Shown here: positions 25,044 through 33,532 of the stretch, piece after piece
Position numbering within the stretch: the stretch's first letter is position 1
How the letters are laid out: every line of letters begins with the position of its first letter
NCBI GenBank assembly: GCA_905233465.1
Contig: CAJOEI010000018.1
Coordinates: forward strand, 1-51,439
Direction: 5' to 3'
Length of the DNA stretch: 51,439 bases
Origin: an uncultured Bacteroidaceae bacterium
GTDB lineage: Bacteria > Bacteroidota > Bacteroidia > Bacteroidales > Bacteroidaceae
Translations under genes and position numbers: made by a program
Notes under the pieces: model-generated
What the model was told of the DNA's origin: nothing
What the model saw: the letters and a program-made list of their open reading frames with translations, nothing else
Databases searched by the model: none

Positions 25044-26795
25044 TCAGAACTCTCTCTGGCGTGTGCCCATGCGTGCCTCCACGACGTTGACGACATAGTC
25101 GCCGAGCTTCTCGCACTCGTTGACGATATCCATGTATATCGTTCCGACGGCGTATGTGTATTCGTGGTTGTTGACATCGATGATGTTCTGCTGCTTGAGC
25201 TGCGAACGATAGTTGTTGATCTCATTTTCCACGTTGAACGTGCGGTTGACATCGAAGGACTCCTTGCGGCCACCCATGAGTTTGTTCATCTGTGTGAGCG
25301 AGTTGTTGGTGAGCTCCATCATCTGGTGCAGATGCTGGTACTGGCTCTCGATGAAGTGGTCTTCCTTGCCCTGATACTTGCGACTGATGGTGCGTGCCAT
25401 GTTGAAGCACGAGTCGCCAATGCTCTCCAACTCAGATATCTCACGCAGCATGGAACGTATCTTGGCCTTGGTGTCGTCAGAGAGATGGGCATCGCTGACT
25501 TGATCAAGATAGTTGGCAATCTCCAGCTCCATGTTGTCAGATATGCTCTCGTACTTCTCGATGCGCGTGTAGAGCTTGTTGAACTCAGTCTCCTGGTCGC
25601 TCTTTTTCTTGCCTGTGGCAGAGGATGAGAGCGTGAGCAGTTCGCGCACCATGCCGAACATGCGCTGCATGCGCTCGGAGAATGCCTGTATCTCCTTCTG
25701 AGCCTCGAGCACCGAGAGTTCGGGGGTCTTCATGAAGCCTGCAGTGATGAAGTGCAGACGGAAGTCCTCTTCCTCGTCGACCTTCTTGGGCTTGATGACC
25801 CAGCATACGAACTTCTCAATCTGTGGTATGAACCAGATGAGGATGAAGGTGTTGACGACATTGAATGATGTATGGAAGGCTGCCAGCACGAAGGTCAGCT
25901 TGGCTGCATTGGCCAGGAATGCTTCGGTGCCAACAACGTCCTTCACCATATTGACGTCATAGCCGACCCACCCGCACACCATGTCAACAAACGGACGGAA
26001 CACAAACAGGATCCAGATGACGCCGAAGACATTAAAGAACATGTGTGCGAGCGCAGCGCGACGAGCCTGTGTGTTGGCCGAGAGTGCTGCGAGGTTGGAG
26101 GTTATGGTCGTTCCGATGTTCTCACCCATCACCAGTGCTATGCCCTGATAGATGGGCAGTGCGCCGCTGGAGCAGAGTATCATCGTGATGGCCATGACCG
26201 CTGCCGACGACTGCACGCAGAATGTGAGTATGCCACCGAGCAGGAGGAAGATGAGTGTGGTCAGAAATGAGTCGGGCTCGAAGGAGGCAAAGAAATCCAG
26301 CAGTGCCTGATTCTCGCCAAGATGCATCTCAGTGCCCGTGGCGCGCAGCGTGCCTAATCCAAGAAGCAGGAACGACAAGCCGAAGAGGAAGTCGCCGATG
26401 TAGCGGTGCTTCTTCTGGTATATCAGTATGATGCCAATGAAGAAGGCCGGATAGACGGCGCTGGTGATGTCAAACGACATACCGGCGGACATAATCCATG
26501 CAGTGAGCGTCGTACCGATGTTGGCACCCATGATGACGGAGATGGCTTGTGCCAACGTGAGCAAGCCTGCGTTGACAAACGAGACCGTCATCACCGTCGT
26601 GGCAGTAGACGACTGTACGGAGGCTGTCACCAGCGTACCTGTGAGCATACCCGTGAAGCGGTTGGTGGTCATTGCCCCGAGGACATGACGCAACTGCGGT
26701 CCTGCCATCTTCTGGAGTGCCTCGCTCATGGTCTTCATACCAAACATGAGCAGTGCCAGCGAACCCAGTAGTTTGAAAATAATCCAGATTGACAT
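25044..26795 (-). CDS. Na/Pi cotransporter family protein with PhoU-like domain
   Basis: An inner-membrane Na+/phosphate symporter of the NptA/YjbB type, 583 residues. Residues about 1-320 contain two inverted Na/Pi repeats with the QSSTATTVM (about 62-70) and CVQSSAAVMAI motifs and roughly eight or nine membrane helices. Residues about 370-570 form a helical PhoU-like domain (ELESIGDSCFNMARTI, VNECEKLGDYVVNVVEARMG). Uptake or efflux of phosphate cannot be decided from sequence. The gene is monocistronic, with its own consensus promoter, and is bracketed by the two inverted composite palindromic elements. Confidence 0.9.
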   Translation of the reverse strand: MSIWIIFKLLGSLALLMFGMKTMSEALQKMAGPQLRHVLGAMTTNRFTGMLTGTLVTASVQSSTATTVMTVSFVNAGLLTLAQAISVIMGANIGTTLTAWIMSAGMSFDITSAVYPAFFIGIILIYQKKHRYIGDFLFGLSFLLLGLGTLRATGTEMHLGENQALLDFFASFEPDSFLTTLIFLLLGGILTFCVQSSAAVMAITMILCSSGALPIYQGIALVMGENIGTTITSNLAALSANTQARRAALAHMFFNVFGVIWILFVFRPFVDMVCGWVGYDVNMVKDVVGTEAFLANAAKLTFVLAAFHTSFNVVNTFILIWFIPQIEKFVCWVIKPKKVDEEEDFRLHFITAGFMKTPELSVLEAQKEIQAFSERMQRMFGMVRELLTLSSSATGKKKSDQETEFNKLYTRIEKYESISDNMELEIANYLDQVSDAHLSDDTKAKIRSMLREISELESIGDSCFNMARTISRKYQGKEDHFIESQYQHLHQMMELTNNSLTQMNKLMGGRKESFDVNRTFNVENEINNYRSQLKQQNIIDVNNHEYTYAVGTIYMDIVNECEKLGDYVVNVVEARMGTRQREF

Positions 26796-26836
26796 CTGTG
26801 TACGGTTTAGGGTTAATCAATAAAAATTTAACGGCA

Positions 26837-26867
26837 CAAATATAGCAAGTTCGTGTGATATGGCAAA
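26837..26867 (-). promoter_or_regulatory. Consensus promoter of the Na/Pi gene
   Basis: On the minus strand, TTTG (26867-26864), 19 nt, then TATATTTG (26844-26837) match both Bacteroidetes boxes and their spacing. The start codon lies about 40 nt further on. Confidence 0.75.
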
Positions 26868-26952
26868 GTGAAATGTTTTTTTTTTGCTAAACTGGCCTGA
26901 AAATCGCTGGATTTACATGTTGGATGGTATTATATAGAACCACCGTAGAAGT

Positions 26953-27136
26953 GATGCCGTAGGCATCTGATAATGGTAGCCAGCCGTTTCAACGGCTGGT
27001 ATAGTATTGTTTTTTATATAGCGTGCTGTAGGTACGCGATAAAGGTATGATGTCGCGTACCTAAAGGCACGCGTTCTCTTTGTCCGACTTACCAGCCGTT
27101 GAAACGGCTGGCTACCATAATCATGCCCCTAGGGGC
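26953..27136 (-). repeat. Composite palindromic element, copy 2 (inverted)
   Basis: Reverse-complement copy of the 24769-24949 element, 184 bp, with all five palindromic modules in matching order, from GATGCCGTAGGCATC at the left to GCCCCTAGGGGC at the right. Outer and loop sequences differ between copies while the stems are kept. Together the copies form a large inverted repeat around the symporter gene. Confidence 0.85.
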
Positions 27137-27215
27137 ATAAGAACAGCTTGTTGAACTATAAAAACGTTTGTTAAATTATGTTGCAGCGTGATATTAAATT
27201 AACAATCTGTAACAA

Positions 27216-27247
27216 TTTGTTCAACTGCAAAAAATCGCGTATATTTG
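27216..27247 (+). promoter_or_regulatory. Consensus promoter of the polysaccharide-locus leader
   Basis: TTTG at 27216-27219, 20 nt, then TATATTTG at 27240-27247. It reads rightward into about 1.09 kb without a large gene before the NusG-like gene at 28336, so it probably starts a long regulatory leader RNA. Confidence 0.7.
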
Positions 27248-27346
27248 CGGTCGAAAAGGCAAAATGACGCTCAGAGGCCCTCTCACAGGCCTCAAAAATC
27301 ACATAACAAATTGTGAGGCTGAGGATTAAATTCAAATTTTTTCGTT

Positions 27347-27499
27347 ATGATTTTTGATGAAATAGAGTGGGGCAGTTCTCAGCTCTATTTTGACCATGCA
27401 ATAAGCGTTCTTGATGATAAAGCAGGCAATTTCCAGACTGAATCCAAGCAATTGAGCTACATTTGCATGTCAAATGAATGTTGTTACATAAAATATTAA
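27347..27499 (+). CDS. Possible 50-codon small ORF in the leader
   Basis: ATG at 27347 opens a 50-codon frame (begins MIFDEIEWGSSQLYFDH, ends ECCYIKY) about 100 nt downstream of the leader promoter. It is acidic, without a signal peptide or recognised motif. It could be a real small protein, a leader peptide, or a chance frame in an AT-rich leader. Confidence 0.3.
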   Translation: MIFDEIEWGSSQLYFDHAISVLDDKAGNFQTESKQLSYICMSNECCYIKY

Positions 27500-27548
27500 T
27501 AATCAACAGCTAATCCAATTTTATTAAACCATTTATCTAAAGCTTTAA

Positions 27549-27674
27549 AACATCCATGTTGTAGCGGCTAAACATCCGGAGGTTTGCGCTATAACATCCG
27601 GGCGTTATACGAATATCGTCCGGATGTTTTAGTGCTAACCCCCTGGATGTTTGCTTCCAAAGTCCCAGGGTGTT
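27549..27674 (+). repeat. Six-motif AACATCC array / long imperfect hairpin
   Basis: AACATCC occurs at 27549, 27571 and 27593, exactly 22 nt apart. Its complement GGATGTT occurs at 27622 and 27645, and GGGTGTT at 27668, exactly 23 nt apart. The two halves (about 27568-27610 and 27612-27655) align as an imperfect inverted repeat of roughly 42 nt. Several of its differences become G-U pairs if transcribed rightward. It is either an operator array on one DNA face or a long RNA hairpin in the leader. The rest of the leader (27700-28140) shows nothing I recognise. Confidence 0.7.
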
Positions 27675-28146
27675 TTGTCGCTATTTTGTGCGTTTTTCGT
27701 CGATGGCCGCGGTCGAAAAGAAGATGCAATCGGATGACGATTCGGTTAGACTTGAGTGTGGAAATTGTATGCTCTAAATTAACAGAAATTAACTACTACA
27801 TTGTTAGGTTTGTGCGTTTTCTCGTCTCGTAAAAACGGCCTTATGGACAAAGAAATGCTTCCAAATGCTGTGTTTTTGATAGTTGGCTTCTCTTTTCGTC
27901 GTAGTTTGAGTTTCTTTTATCTGTTAACAAGTGTTGATTTACCCGTAAATCTGAGAAAGAAATTAACATATCTATACATTTGTTTTCTGTTTTTCCTGTT
28001 GTCAACAGATAACCCTTTGCATCCAGTTTTACTTTTTCCTTAAACATTTTTCTTGAAAAATCAATTATTTCATGCAAATTTTTTGAGGAATCTAAAAATT
28101 AAGCATTATTAACCTTTTTATGCATGCAAAAGGCCGCAATAATATG

Positions 28147-28174
28147 TACATTTGCATGCTGTTTATAACAGCAT
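28147..28174 (+). promoter_or_regulatory. Second -7 element with adjacent hairpin
   Basis: TACATTTG at 28147-28154 matches the -7 consensus and is followed at once by ATGCTGTT-TAT-AACAGCAT (28156-28174), a perfect 8-bp hairpin near the expected transcript start. The -33 box is poor. It may be a second promoter for the NusG-like gene, 160 nt downstream. Confidence 0.4.
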
Positions 28175-28335
28175 ACATCTTATCCGGCCGCAAAAAGGGC
28201 TAACAGAGAGTGCTTTTCGGGCTTATTCTCGGGCGTTATGCAAATTTGCGCGGTTCTTATGGTAGCTGAAACCGTTTTATTTTCAGCTGTTTAGTCCAAG
28301 CAGATACAAACTGCACGGACAAGGCCTTCTCATAC

Positions 28336-29541
28336 ATGAACTCAACTCCGCTCAACACGGCTCCAGCTGTGGCATCTCCGAAGGAGAAACCCCTGAAATG
28401 GCACGTCATGACACATCTTGACATGCCTGATTTCCGTATGTGGTTTGACTATGTCAATGCCGAGCGGATGCGCGACGAACAGCCTATCATCCAGGCTTTC
28501 TTCCCTTATGAGTTCCTGAAGGGCCGCACCACCGAGACCGCTGACGCACCGGCTCACGACAAAAAACGCGTGGAGGCCATGCGGGGAGTGCAGAATGCGC
28601 TGAAACGCTTTGTCTTCCTGCGCAGCACGGACGATGACATCAAGACGCTGATTTACTCTAAGGCCAATCTGCAGTCGCGAGTGCGGCTGTGTCGCTACCT
28701 CACGCCCTCTGGCGATCAGGCCTACGTCCGTGACGCGCTGATGAGCGACTTTCTGCGAAACTGCATCGACTATCGTGAGCGATTTGAACTCGCTCCCTCT
28801 GGCAAGAAACACATCAACGTGGCGGACAGCGTGAGGATCAAGACCGGGCCATACAAGGGCTATGAGGCAAAGGTGGAACGCGTCAAGCTCAAAAGTGGCA
28901 AATTGCTGCTTGACTTGTCCATACCTATGGTGAGCGGACAGATAGATATTCGCATGCGGGAGGTCAGAGCCTCCGATGTGAAGACCTGCAACAAAGCCAC
29001 AGCTGGCTCGTTGCGTCAGGACTTCATCCGCTATACGCAGGATAACCTGCTGGATATCCTCACACGCCGAGCCGAGCAGATAGAACGAGCTGAGCGCGAG
29101 CGCAAGCAGGCTCGACGCGCTGTCACCTCAGCGGCGTTAGACGATAATCTCTCTGAACGCCAGAAGCTGAAACTACAACCCTTTGCCGACGACAGCGACA
29201 TGCTGGAGCGCCTGATGCGCTATCGCGACTACGAGATCAGCGGAACGTGGGCCAACGCACATTTCAAGGCCCTGATGCTCATCTGCGCTCATCTGTGCAA
29301 GGACATCACCAGTGAGAGGGCGCTGACGCAAACGGTGCGTGGACTGCTGCACGAGGATGCCGCAACGGGCGACTTCACCGTCAGAACGGATGCCGAGGCC
29401 TATCTGTGTGTGGCACTCAAAGTGGCCACCAACGCGCCGGTCTATCGCGACAAGGTGAAGGAATATATGCGCCAGCATCAGCCGCGTTCGCGCCGGCTGC
29501 ATGACTTCGTGGCGCTGATACGCAAGGATGTGAAATACTGA
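28336..29541 (+). CDS. Long NusG/UpxY-like transcription antitermination protein
   Basis: First gene of the polysaccharide locus. The N-terminal part resembles a NusG NGN domain (KWHVMTH at about 21, a variable loop, LKRFVFLR at about 89). A KOW motif lies at about 162-190 (VADSVRIKTGPYKGYEAKV). In Bacteroides capsule loci, short UpxY NusG paralogues bind the leader and let polymerase read the operon; position and domains suggest the same here. At 401 residues it is more than twice the UpxY length. The extra C-terminal ~200 residues are helical, with a charged coiled coil (QIERAERERKQARRA). It ends 21 nt before ugd. Confidence 0.8.
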   Translation: MNSTPLNTAPAVASPKEKPLKWHVMTHLDMPDFRMWFDYVNAERMRDEQPIIQAFFPYEFLKGRTTETADAPAHDKKRVEAMRGVQNALKRFVFLRSTDDDIKTLIYSKANLQSRVRLCRYLTPSGDQAYVRDALMSDFLRNCIDYRERFELAPSGKKHINVADSVRIKTGPYKGYEAKVERVKLKSGKLLLDLSIPMVSGQIDIRMREVRASDVKTCNKATAGSLRQDFIRYTQDNLLDILTRRAEQIERAERERKQARRAVTSAALDDNLSERQKLKLQPFADDSDMLERLMRYRDYEISGTWANAHFKALMLICAHLCKDITSERALTQTVRGLLHEDAATGDFTVRTDAEAYLCVALKVATNAPVYRDKVKEYMRQHQPRSRRLHDFVALIRKDVKY

Positions 29542-29562
29542 ACAAAAACAAAAATATACCCC

Positions 29563-30846
29563 ATGAAAGAATTCAACGATCTGAAGATAGCCGTGGCAGG
29601 TACAGGCTATGTGGGCTTGTCCATCGCCACGCTGCTGGCACAGCACCATCAGGTGACGGCCGTGGATGTGATTCCCGAGAAGGTGGAGAAGCTGAACAAC
29701 CGCATTTCGCCCATCCAGGACGACTATATCGAGGACTATCTGGCCAACAAACCGCTGCAGTTGCGGGCCACGCTGGATGGCCGCGAGGCATACAGCGATG
29801 CGGACTTTGTGGTCATCGCCGCACCGACCAACTACGACCCCAAGAAGAATTTCTTCGACACAAGCCATGTGGAGGAGGTCATCAATCTGGTGCTGGAGGT
29901 CAATCCCGAGGCAGTGATGGTGGTCAAGTCCACCGTGCCGGTGGGTTTCACCAGCAGCGTGCGTGAGAAGTTCTCCTATCGTGAGCGTCAGGCCGACGGC
30001 AGCTTCCGCGTCGTGGTGCCGAAGATCATCTTCGCACCCGAGTTCCTGCGCGAGTCAAAGGCTCTGTATGACAACCTCTATCCCTCGCGCATCATCGTGG
30101 GCTATGACGACGAGACGCTGCGTCCTGCCGCCGAGACCTTTGCCGCTCTCATCAAGGGCGGCGCACTGAAGCCCGACGTGGCAGTGTTGTTCATGGGCTC
30201 GACCGAGGCTGAGGCCGTGAAGCTGTTTGCCAACACATACCTGGCGCTGCGCGTGAGCTACTTCAACGAGCTCGACACCTACGCCGAACTGAAGGGCTTG
30301 GATACGCAGTCGATAATAGACGGTGTGTGTCTGGATCCCCGCATCGGCGCACACTACAACAACCCAAGCTTCGGCTACGGCGGTTATTGCCTGCCCAAGG
30401 ACACCAAGCAGCTGCTGGCCAACTTCAACGACGTACCCGAGAACCTCATCAAGGCCATCGTGGACAGCAACCGCACCCGCAAGGACTATATCGCCGATCA
30501 GGTGCTGGCTAAGGCCGGATACTACACTGCTTCCAGCGCATACGACCAGGCCAAGGAGCACGAGGTGGTGGTGGGTGTGTATCGCCTGACGATGAAGACT
30601 GGCAGCGACAACTTCCGCCAGAGTGCCATACAGGGCATAATGAAGCGCATCAAGGCCAAGGGCGCGAAGGTGGTGATCTTCGAGCCTACGCTGGAAGACG
30701 GCAGCACATTCTTCGGCTCGAAGGTGGTCAACGACCTCGAGGCTTTCAAAGCACAGTCCGATGCCATCATCGCCAACCGCTATGATGCCGTGTTGGACGA
30801 CGTGAAGGACAAAGTTTATACAAGAGATATTTTCAAGCGCGATTAG
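29563..30846 (+). CDS. ugd: UDP-glucose 6-dehydrogenase
   Basis: A cytoplasmic NAD-dependent oxidase of UDP-glucose to UDP-glucuronate, or a close nucleotide-sugar dehydrogenase. The 427 residues show the Rossmann motif [12 protein letters not shown] (about 10-21), KSTVPVGFT, the FAPEFLRES substrate loop, the Lys/Asn helix ([21 protein letters not shown]), and the catalytic cysteine in [14 protein letters not shown]. The C-terminal domain is complete. UDP-glucuronate would feed the epimerase gene at 38210. It sits 4 nt before gmd. Confidence 0.9.
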   Translation: MKEFNDLKIAVAGTGYVGLSIATLLAQHHQVTAVDVIPEKVEKLNNRISPIQDDYIEDYLANKPLQLRATLDGREAYSDADFVVIAAPTNYDPKKNFFDTSHVEEVINLVLEVNPEAVMVVKSTVPVGFTSSVREKFSYRERQADGSFRVVVPKIIFAPEFLRESKALYDNLYPSRIIVGYDDETLRPAAETFAALIKGGALKPDVAVLFMGSTEAEAVKLFANTYLALRVSYFNELDTYAELKGLDTQSIIDGVCLDPRIGAHYNNPSFGYGGYCLPKDTKQLLANFNDVPENLIKAIVDSNRTRKDYIADQVLAKAGYYTASSAYDQAKEHEVVVGVYRLTMKTGSDNFRQSAIQGIMKRIKAKGAKVVIFEPTLEDGSTFFGSKVVNDLEAFKAQSDAIIANRYDAVLDDVKDKVYTRDIFKRD

Positions 30847-30850
30847 ATAC

Positions 30851-31957
30851 ATGAAGAAAGCATTGATAACCGGTATCACCGGACAGGACGGCTCTTTCCT
30901 GGCTGAGTTTCTGATTGAGAAAGGCTATGAAGTCCACGGCATTCTGCGCCGCAGCTCCAGCTTCAACACAGGCCGCATAGAGCATCTCTATCTCGACGAG
31001 TGGGTGCGCGACATGAAGAAGAAGCGCCTCGTGAACCTTCACTGGGGAGATATGACCGATAGCTCCAGCCTCATCCGAATCATCAGCGAGATACGTCCCG
31101 ACGAGATATACAATCTGGCAGCACAGAGCCATGTGAAGGTGAGCTTCGATGTGCCGGAGTTCACCGCCGACGCCGACGCGATGGGCGTGCTGCGACTCTT
31201 GGAGGCCGTGCGCATCGCTGGCATGGCTGACAAATGTCGCATCTACCAGGCTTCGACATCCGAACTCTTCGGACTGGTGCAGGAGGTGCCGCAGAAGGAG
31301 ACCACTCCGTTCTATCCCCGTTCGCCATATGGCGTTGCCAAGTTGTATGGCTACTGGATTATGAAGAACTACCGTGAGAGCTACGGCATGTACTGCTGCA
31401 ACGGCATCCTGTTTAACCATGAGAGCGAGCGCCGTGGCGAGACATTCGTCACACGAAAGATCACACTGGCCGCCGCACGCATAGCACAGGGCTTCCAGGA
31501 CAAACTCTATTTGGGTAATATGAATGCCCTGCGCGACTGGGGCTACGCCAAGGACTATGTGGAGTGCATGTGGCTCATCCTGCAGCAGCCTGAACCCGAT
31601 GACTTCGTGATAGCCACTGGACAGTACCACACCGTACGCGAGTTCTGCACCTTGGCCTTCAAGGAGGTCGGCATCGAGCTCCGTTGGGAAGGTGAAGGCG
31701 TGGACGAGAAAGGTATAGTCTCTAAACTCTCCGCTCTAAACTCTCAACTGAAAGTCGGAGACGTTATTGTAGAAGTGGATCCCAAGTACTTCCGTCCCGC
31801 CGAGGTCGAACAGCTCCTTGGTGACCCGTCGAAGGCCAAGAGCATCCTGGGCTGGAATCCCCAAAAGACCAGCTTCGAGGAACTGGTGAAGATCATGGTG
31901 CAGCACGACATGAAGAAGGTACGCAAGCTGTACATCCGCGAACACATGGACGAATAA
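30851..31957 (+). CDS. gmd: GDP-mannose 4,6-dehydratase
   Basis: Converts GDP-D-mannose to GDP-4-keto-6-deoxymannose, the first step to GDP-L-fucose. The 368 residues are an SDR enzyme: [14 protein letters not shown] (8-21), active-site [20 protein letters not shown] with the catalytic Tyr/Lys, and [17 protein letters not shown]. Near residue 295 the segment [13 protein letters not shown] is encoded by CTCTAAACTCTC-type repeat (31718-31753) and looks inserted into a surface loop just before [12 protein letters not shown]. The partner gene fcl follows only after a repeat-flanked GxxExxY gene. Confidence 0.95.
   Translation: MKKALITGITGQDGSFLAEFLIEKGYEVHGILRRSSSFNTGRIEHLYLDEWVRDMKKKRLVNLHWGDMTDSSSLIRIISEIRPDEIYNLAAQSHVKVSFDVPEFTADADAMGVLRLLEAVRIAGMADKCRIYQASTSELFGLVQEVPQKETTPFYPRSPYGVAKLYGYWIMKNYRESYGMYCCNGILFNHESERRGETFVTRKITLAAARIAQGFQDKLYLGNMNALRDWGYAKDYVECMWLILQQPEPDDFVIATGQYHTVREFCTLAFKEVGIELRWEGEGVDEKGIVSKLSALNSQLKVGDVIVEVDPKYFRPAEVEQLLGDPSKAKSILGWNPQKTSFEELVKIMVQHDMKKVRKLYIREHMDE
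31718..31753 (+). repeat. CTCTAAACT repeat inside gmd
   Basis: CTCTAAACTCTCCGCTCTAA followed by ACTCTCAACT keeps the gmd frame and encodes [10 protein letters not shown]. The same wording fills the spacer at 39790-39865 (CTCTAAACTCTAAACC.., ACTCTCAACT), so a dispersed intergenic repeat appears within this coding region. Confidence 0.65.
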
Positions 31958-31979
31958 CATGAACATCTAAAAATTATTT

Positions 31980-32042
31980 GAACATCTAAAAACACGAAAT
32001 ATACGAAATGCATTTTTGTGTTTTTAGTGTTTTTCGATGTTA
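31980..32042 (+). repeat. AACATCTAAAAACACGAAA module, left of GxxExxY gene 1
   Basis: A palindromic module (AACATCTAAAAACACGAAA ... TTTTTGTGTTTTTAG ... CGATGTT) sits directly upstream of the GxxExxY gene. It recurs in the same orientation at 32459-32522 right after that gene. Each module can fold on itself. Confidence 0.8.
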
Positions 32043-32068
32043 TGTTATTAAATCATTTAGATGTTGAA

Positions 32069-32449
32069 ATGAAAATGTCGCTGTTATACCCTGAGGAGTC
32101 ATATAAGATTACTGGTGCCATTTACGAGGTTCATAAGGAACTAGGTCCTGGTCTCTTGGAAAAGGTTTACCAAGAAGCACTCGAAAAGGAACTAACACTT
32201 CAGGGTATTCCGTTTGAGCGTGAGAAAGCCTTCACTATAATGTACAAGGGTGAAGAGCTTGAACAGAAGTACATAGCTGACTTTATATGTTACAATAAGA
32301 TTGTTGTAGAACTAAAAGCAGTCGATGAGCTTCTTCCAGTTCACACAGCCCAAGTCATCAATTACCTTACTATCACAGGATATCAGCTTGGTCTGTTAGT
32401 GAACTTCAATGCTCACATGGTAAAACCAGAACGCATTGTAAGATATTAA
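32069..32449 (+). CDS. GxxExxY protein (PD-(D/E)XK nuclease fold), copy 1
   Basis: A 126-residue member of the GxxExxY family (PDDEXK_3 fold), biological role unknown. It shows the namesake GLLEKVY, then the nuclease-like core ADFICYNKIVVELKAV with the Asp and Glu-x-Lys positions in place. The start is the ATG at 32069; the frame runs further upstream only through the repeat module. It lies between gmd and fcl, genes usually adjacent, with a matching palindromic module on each side. AT-rich codon use differs from both neighbours. Confidence 0.88.
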   Translation: MKMSLLYPEESYKITGAIYEVHKELGPGLLEKVYQEALEKELTLQGIPFEREKAFTIMYKGEELEQKYIADFICYNKIVVELKAVDELLPVHTAQVINYLTITGYQLGLLVNFNAHMVKPERIVRY

Positions 32450-32458
32450 TTTGTTTAT

Positions 32459-32522
32459 GAACATCTAAAAGCACGAAATAAACGATTTTTCCTTTTAGCG
32501 TTTTTAGTGTATTTCGATGTTA
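32459..32522 (+). repeat. AACATCTAAAA-CACGAAA module, right of GxxExxY gene 1
   Basis: Direct repeat of the 31980-32042 module with a few changes (AACATCTAAAAGCACGAAAT ... TTTTAGTG ... CGATGTT), followed by partial CGATGTT units to 32554. The last unit runs into the fcl start region. Confidence 0.8.
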
Positions 32523-32556
32523 AAAATATCGATGTTTAAATTGTATTCCGATGTTA

Positions 32557-33498
32557 ATGAAGAAGAATTCAAAGATATACGTTGCCGGTCATCGCGGAAT
32601 GGTAGGAAGTGCCATCGTGCGTGAACTGCAACGGCAGGGTTACACCAATATTATTTCGCGCACGCATAAGGAGCTCGACCTCACGCGTCAGGCTGATGTG
32701 GAGGCGTTCTTCGCACAGGAGAAACCAGAATACGTGTTCCTCGCAGCTGCCAAGGTGGGTGGCATCGTGGCCAACCAGAGTGCGCTGGCCGACTTCATGT
32801 ACGACAACATGATTCTGGAGATGAATGTCATACATGCTGCATGGCAGAACGGCTGCAAGAAGCTGGAGTTCCTGGGCAGCAGCTGCATTTATCCTCGTAT
32901 GGCTCCACAGCCAATGCCGGAGAGCTGCCTGCTCACCGGTGCGCTGGAGAAGACCAACGAAGCATACGCACTGGCGAAGATCAGCGGACTGAAATACTGC
33001 GAGTTTCTCAACCGGCAGTATGGAACAGACTACATCAGCGTGATGCCCACCAACCTCTATGGCCCCAACGACAACTACCATCCCGAGCACAGCCATGTGC
33101 TGCCCGCCCTGATACGTCGCTTCCATGAGGCAAAGCTGGCGGGCGCAGAGAGCGTGACATGCTGGGGCGACGGCTCGCCGCTGCGTGAGTTCCTTTATGT
33201 GGATGATCTGGCCAACCTGTGCGTGTTCCTGATGAACAACTACAGCGGCAACGAGACAGTCAATGCAGGAACAGGCAAAGAGCTGACCATCAAGGCGCTG
33301 ACAGAACTGGTGGCAAAGGTTGTGGGTTATGAAGGCCGCATAGAATGGGACACCACACGACCCAATGGCACACCACGCAAGCTCCTGGATGTCAGCAAGG
33401 CTACAGCACTCGGATGGACATACAAGACTGAACTCGAGGACGGCATACGCCTCGCATACGATGACTTCCTGAACAACCCGATGAGGGCAGAGAGATAA
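32557..33498 (+). CDS. fcl: GDP-L-fucose synthase
   Basis: A bifunctional epimerase/NADPH-reductase that completes GDP-L-fucose from the Gmd product. The 313-residue SDR enzyme has GHRGMVGSAIVREL, LAAAKVGGI, FLGSSCIYPRMAPQPM with the active-site Ser/Cys, YALAKISGLKYCE with Tyr/Lys, and YGPNDNYHPEHSHVLPALI. The ATG at 32551 lies in the CGATGTTAA repeat unit, so the ATG at 32557 (MKKNSKIYVAG) is preferred. The 3' end leads into the capE cluster, 34 nt away. Confidence 0.94.
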   Translation: MKKNSKIYVAGHRGMVGSAIVRELQRQGYTNIISRTHKELDLTRQADVEAFFAQEKPEYVFLAAAKVGGIVANQSALADFMYDNMILEMNVIHAAWQNGCKKLEFLGSSCIYPRMAPQPMPESCLLTGALEKTNEAYALAKISGLKYCEFLNRQYGTDYISVMPTNLYGPNDNYHPEHSHVLPALIRRFHEAKLAGAESVTCWGDGSPLREFLYVDDLANLCVFLMNNYSGNETVNAGTGKELTIKALTELVAKVVGYEGRIEWDTTRPNGTPRKLLDVSKATALGWTYKTELEDGIRLAYDDFLNNPMRAER

Positions 33499-33532
33499 AA
33501 GAATCTAATAATCATTAAATAATACAACAGAA

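Noticed and set aside
25044..26795. Plus-strand frames opposite the Na/Pi gene (e.g. 25872-26270, 26406-26771)
   Set aside because: Rich in His/Arg/Glu without motifs; the minus-strand gene has consensus promoter and family domains.
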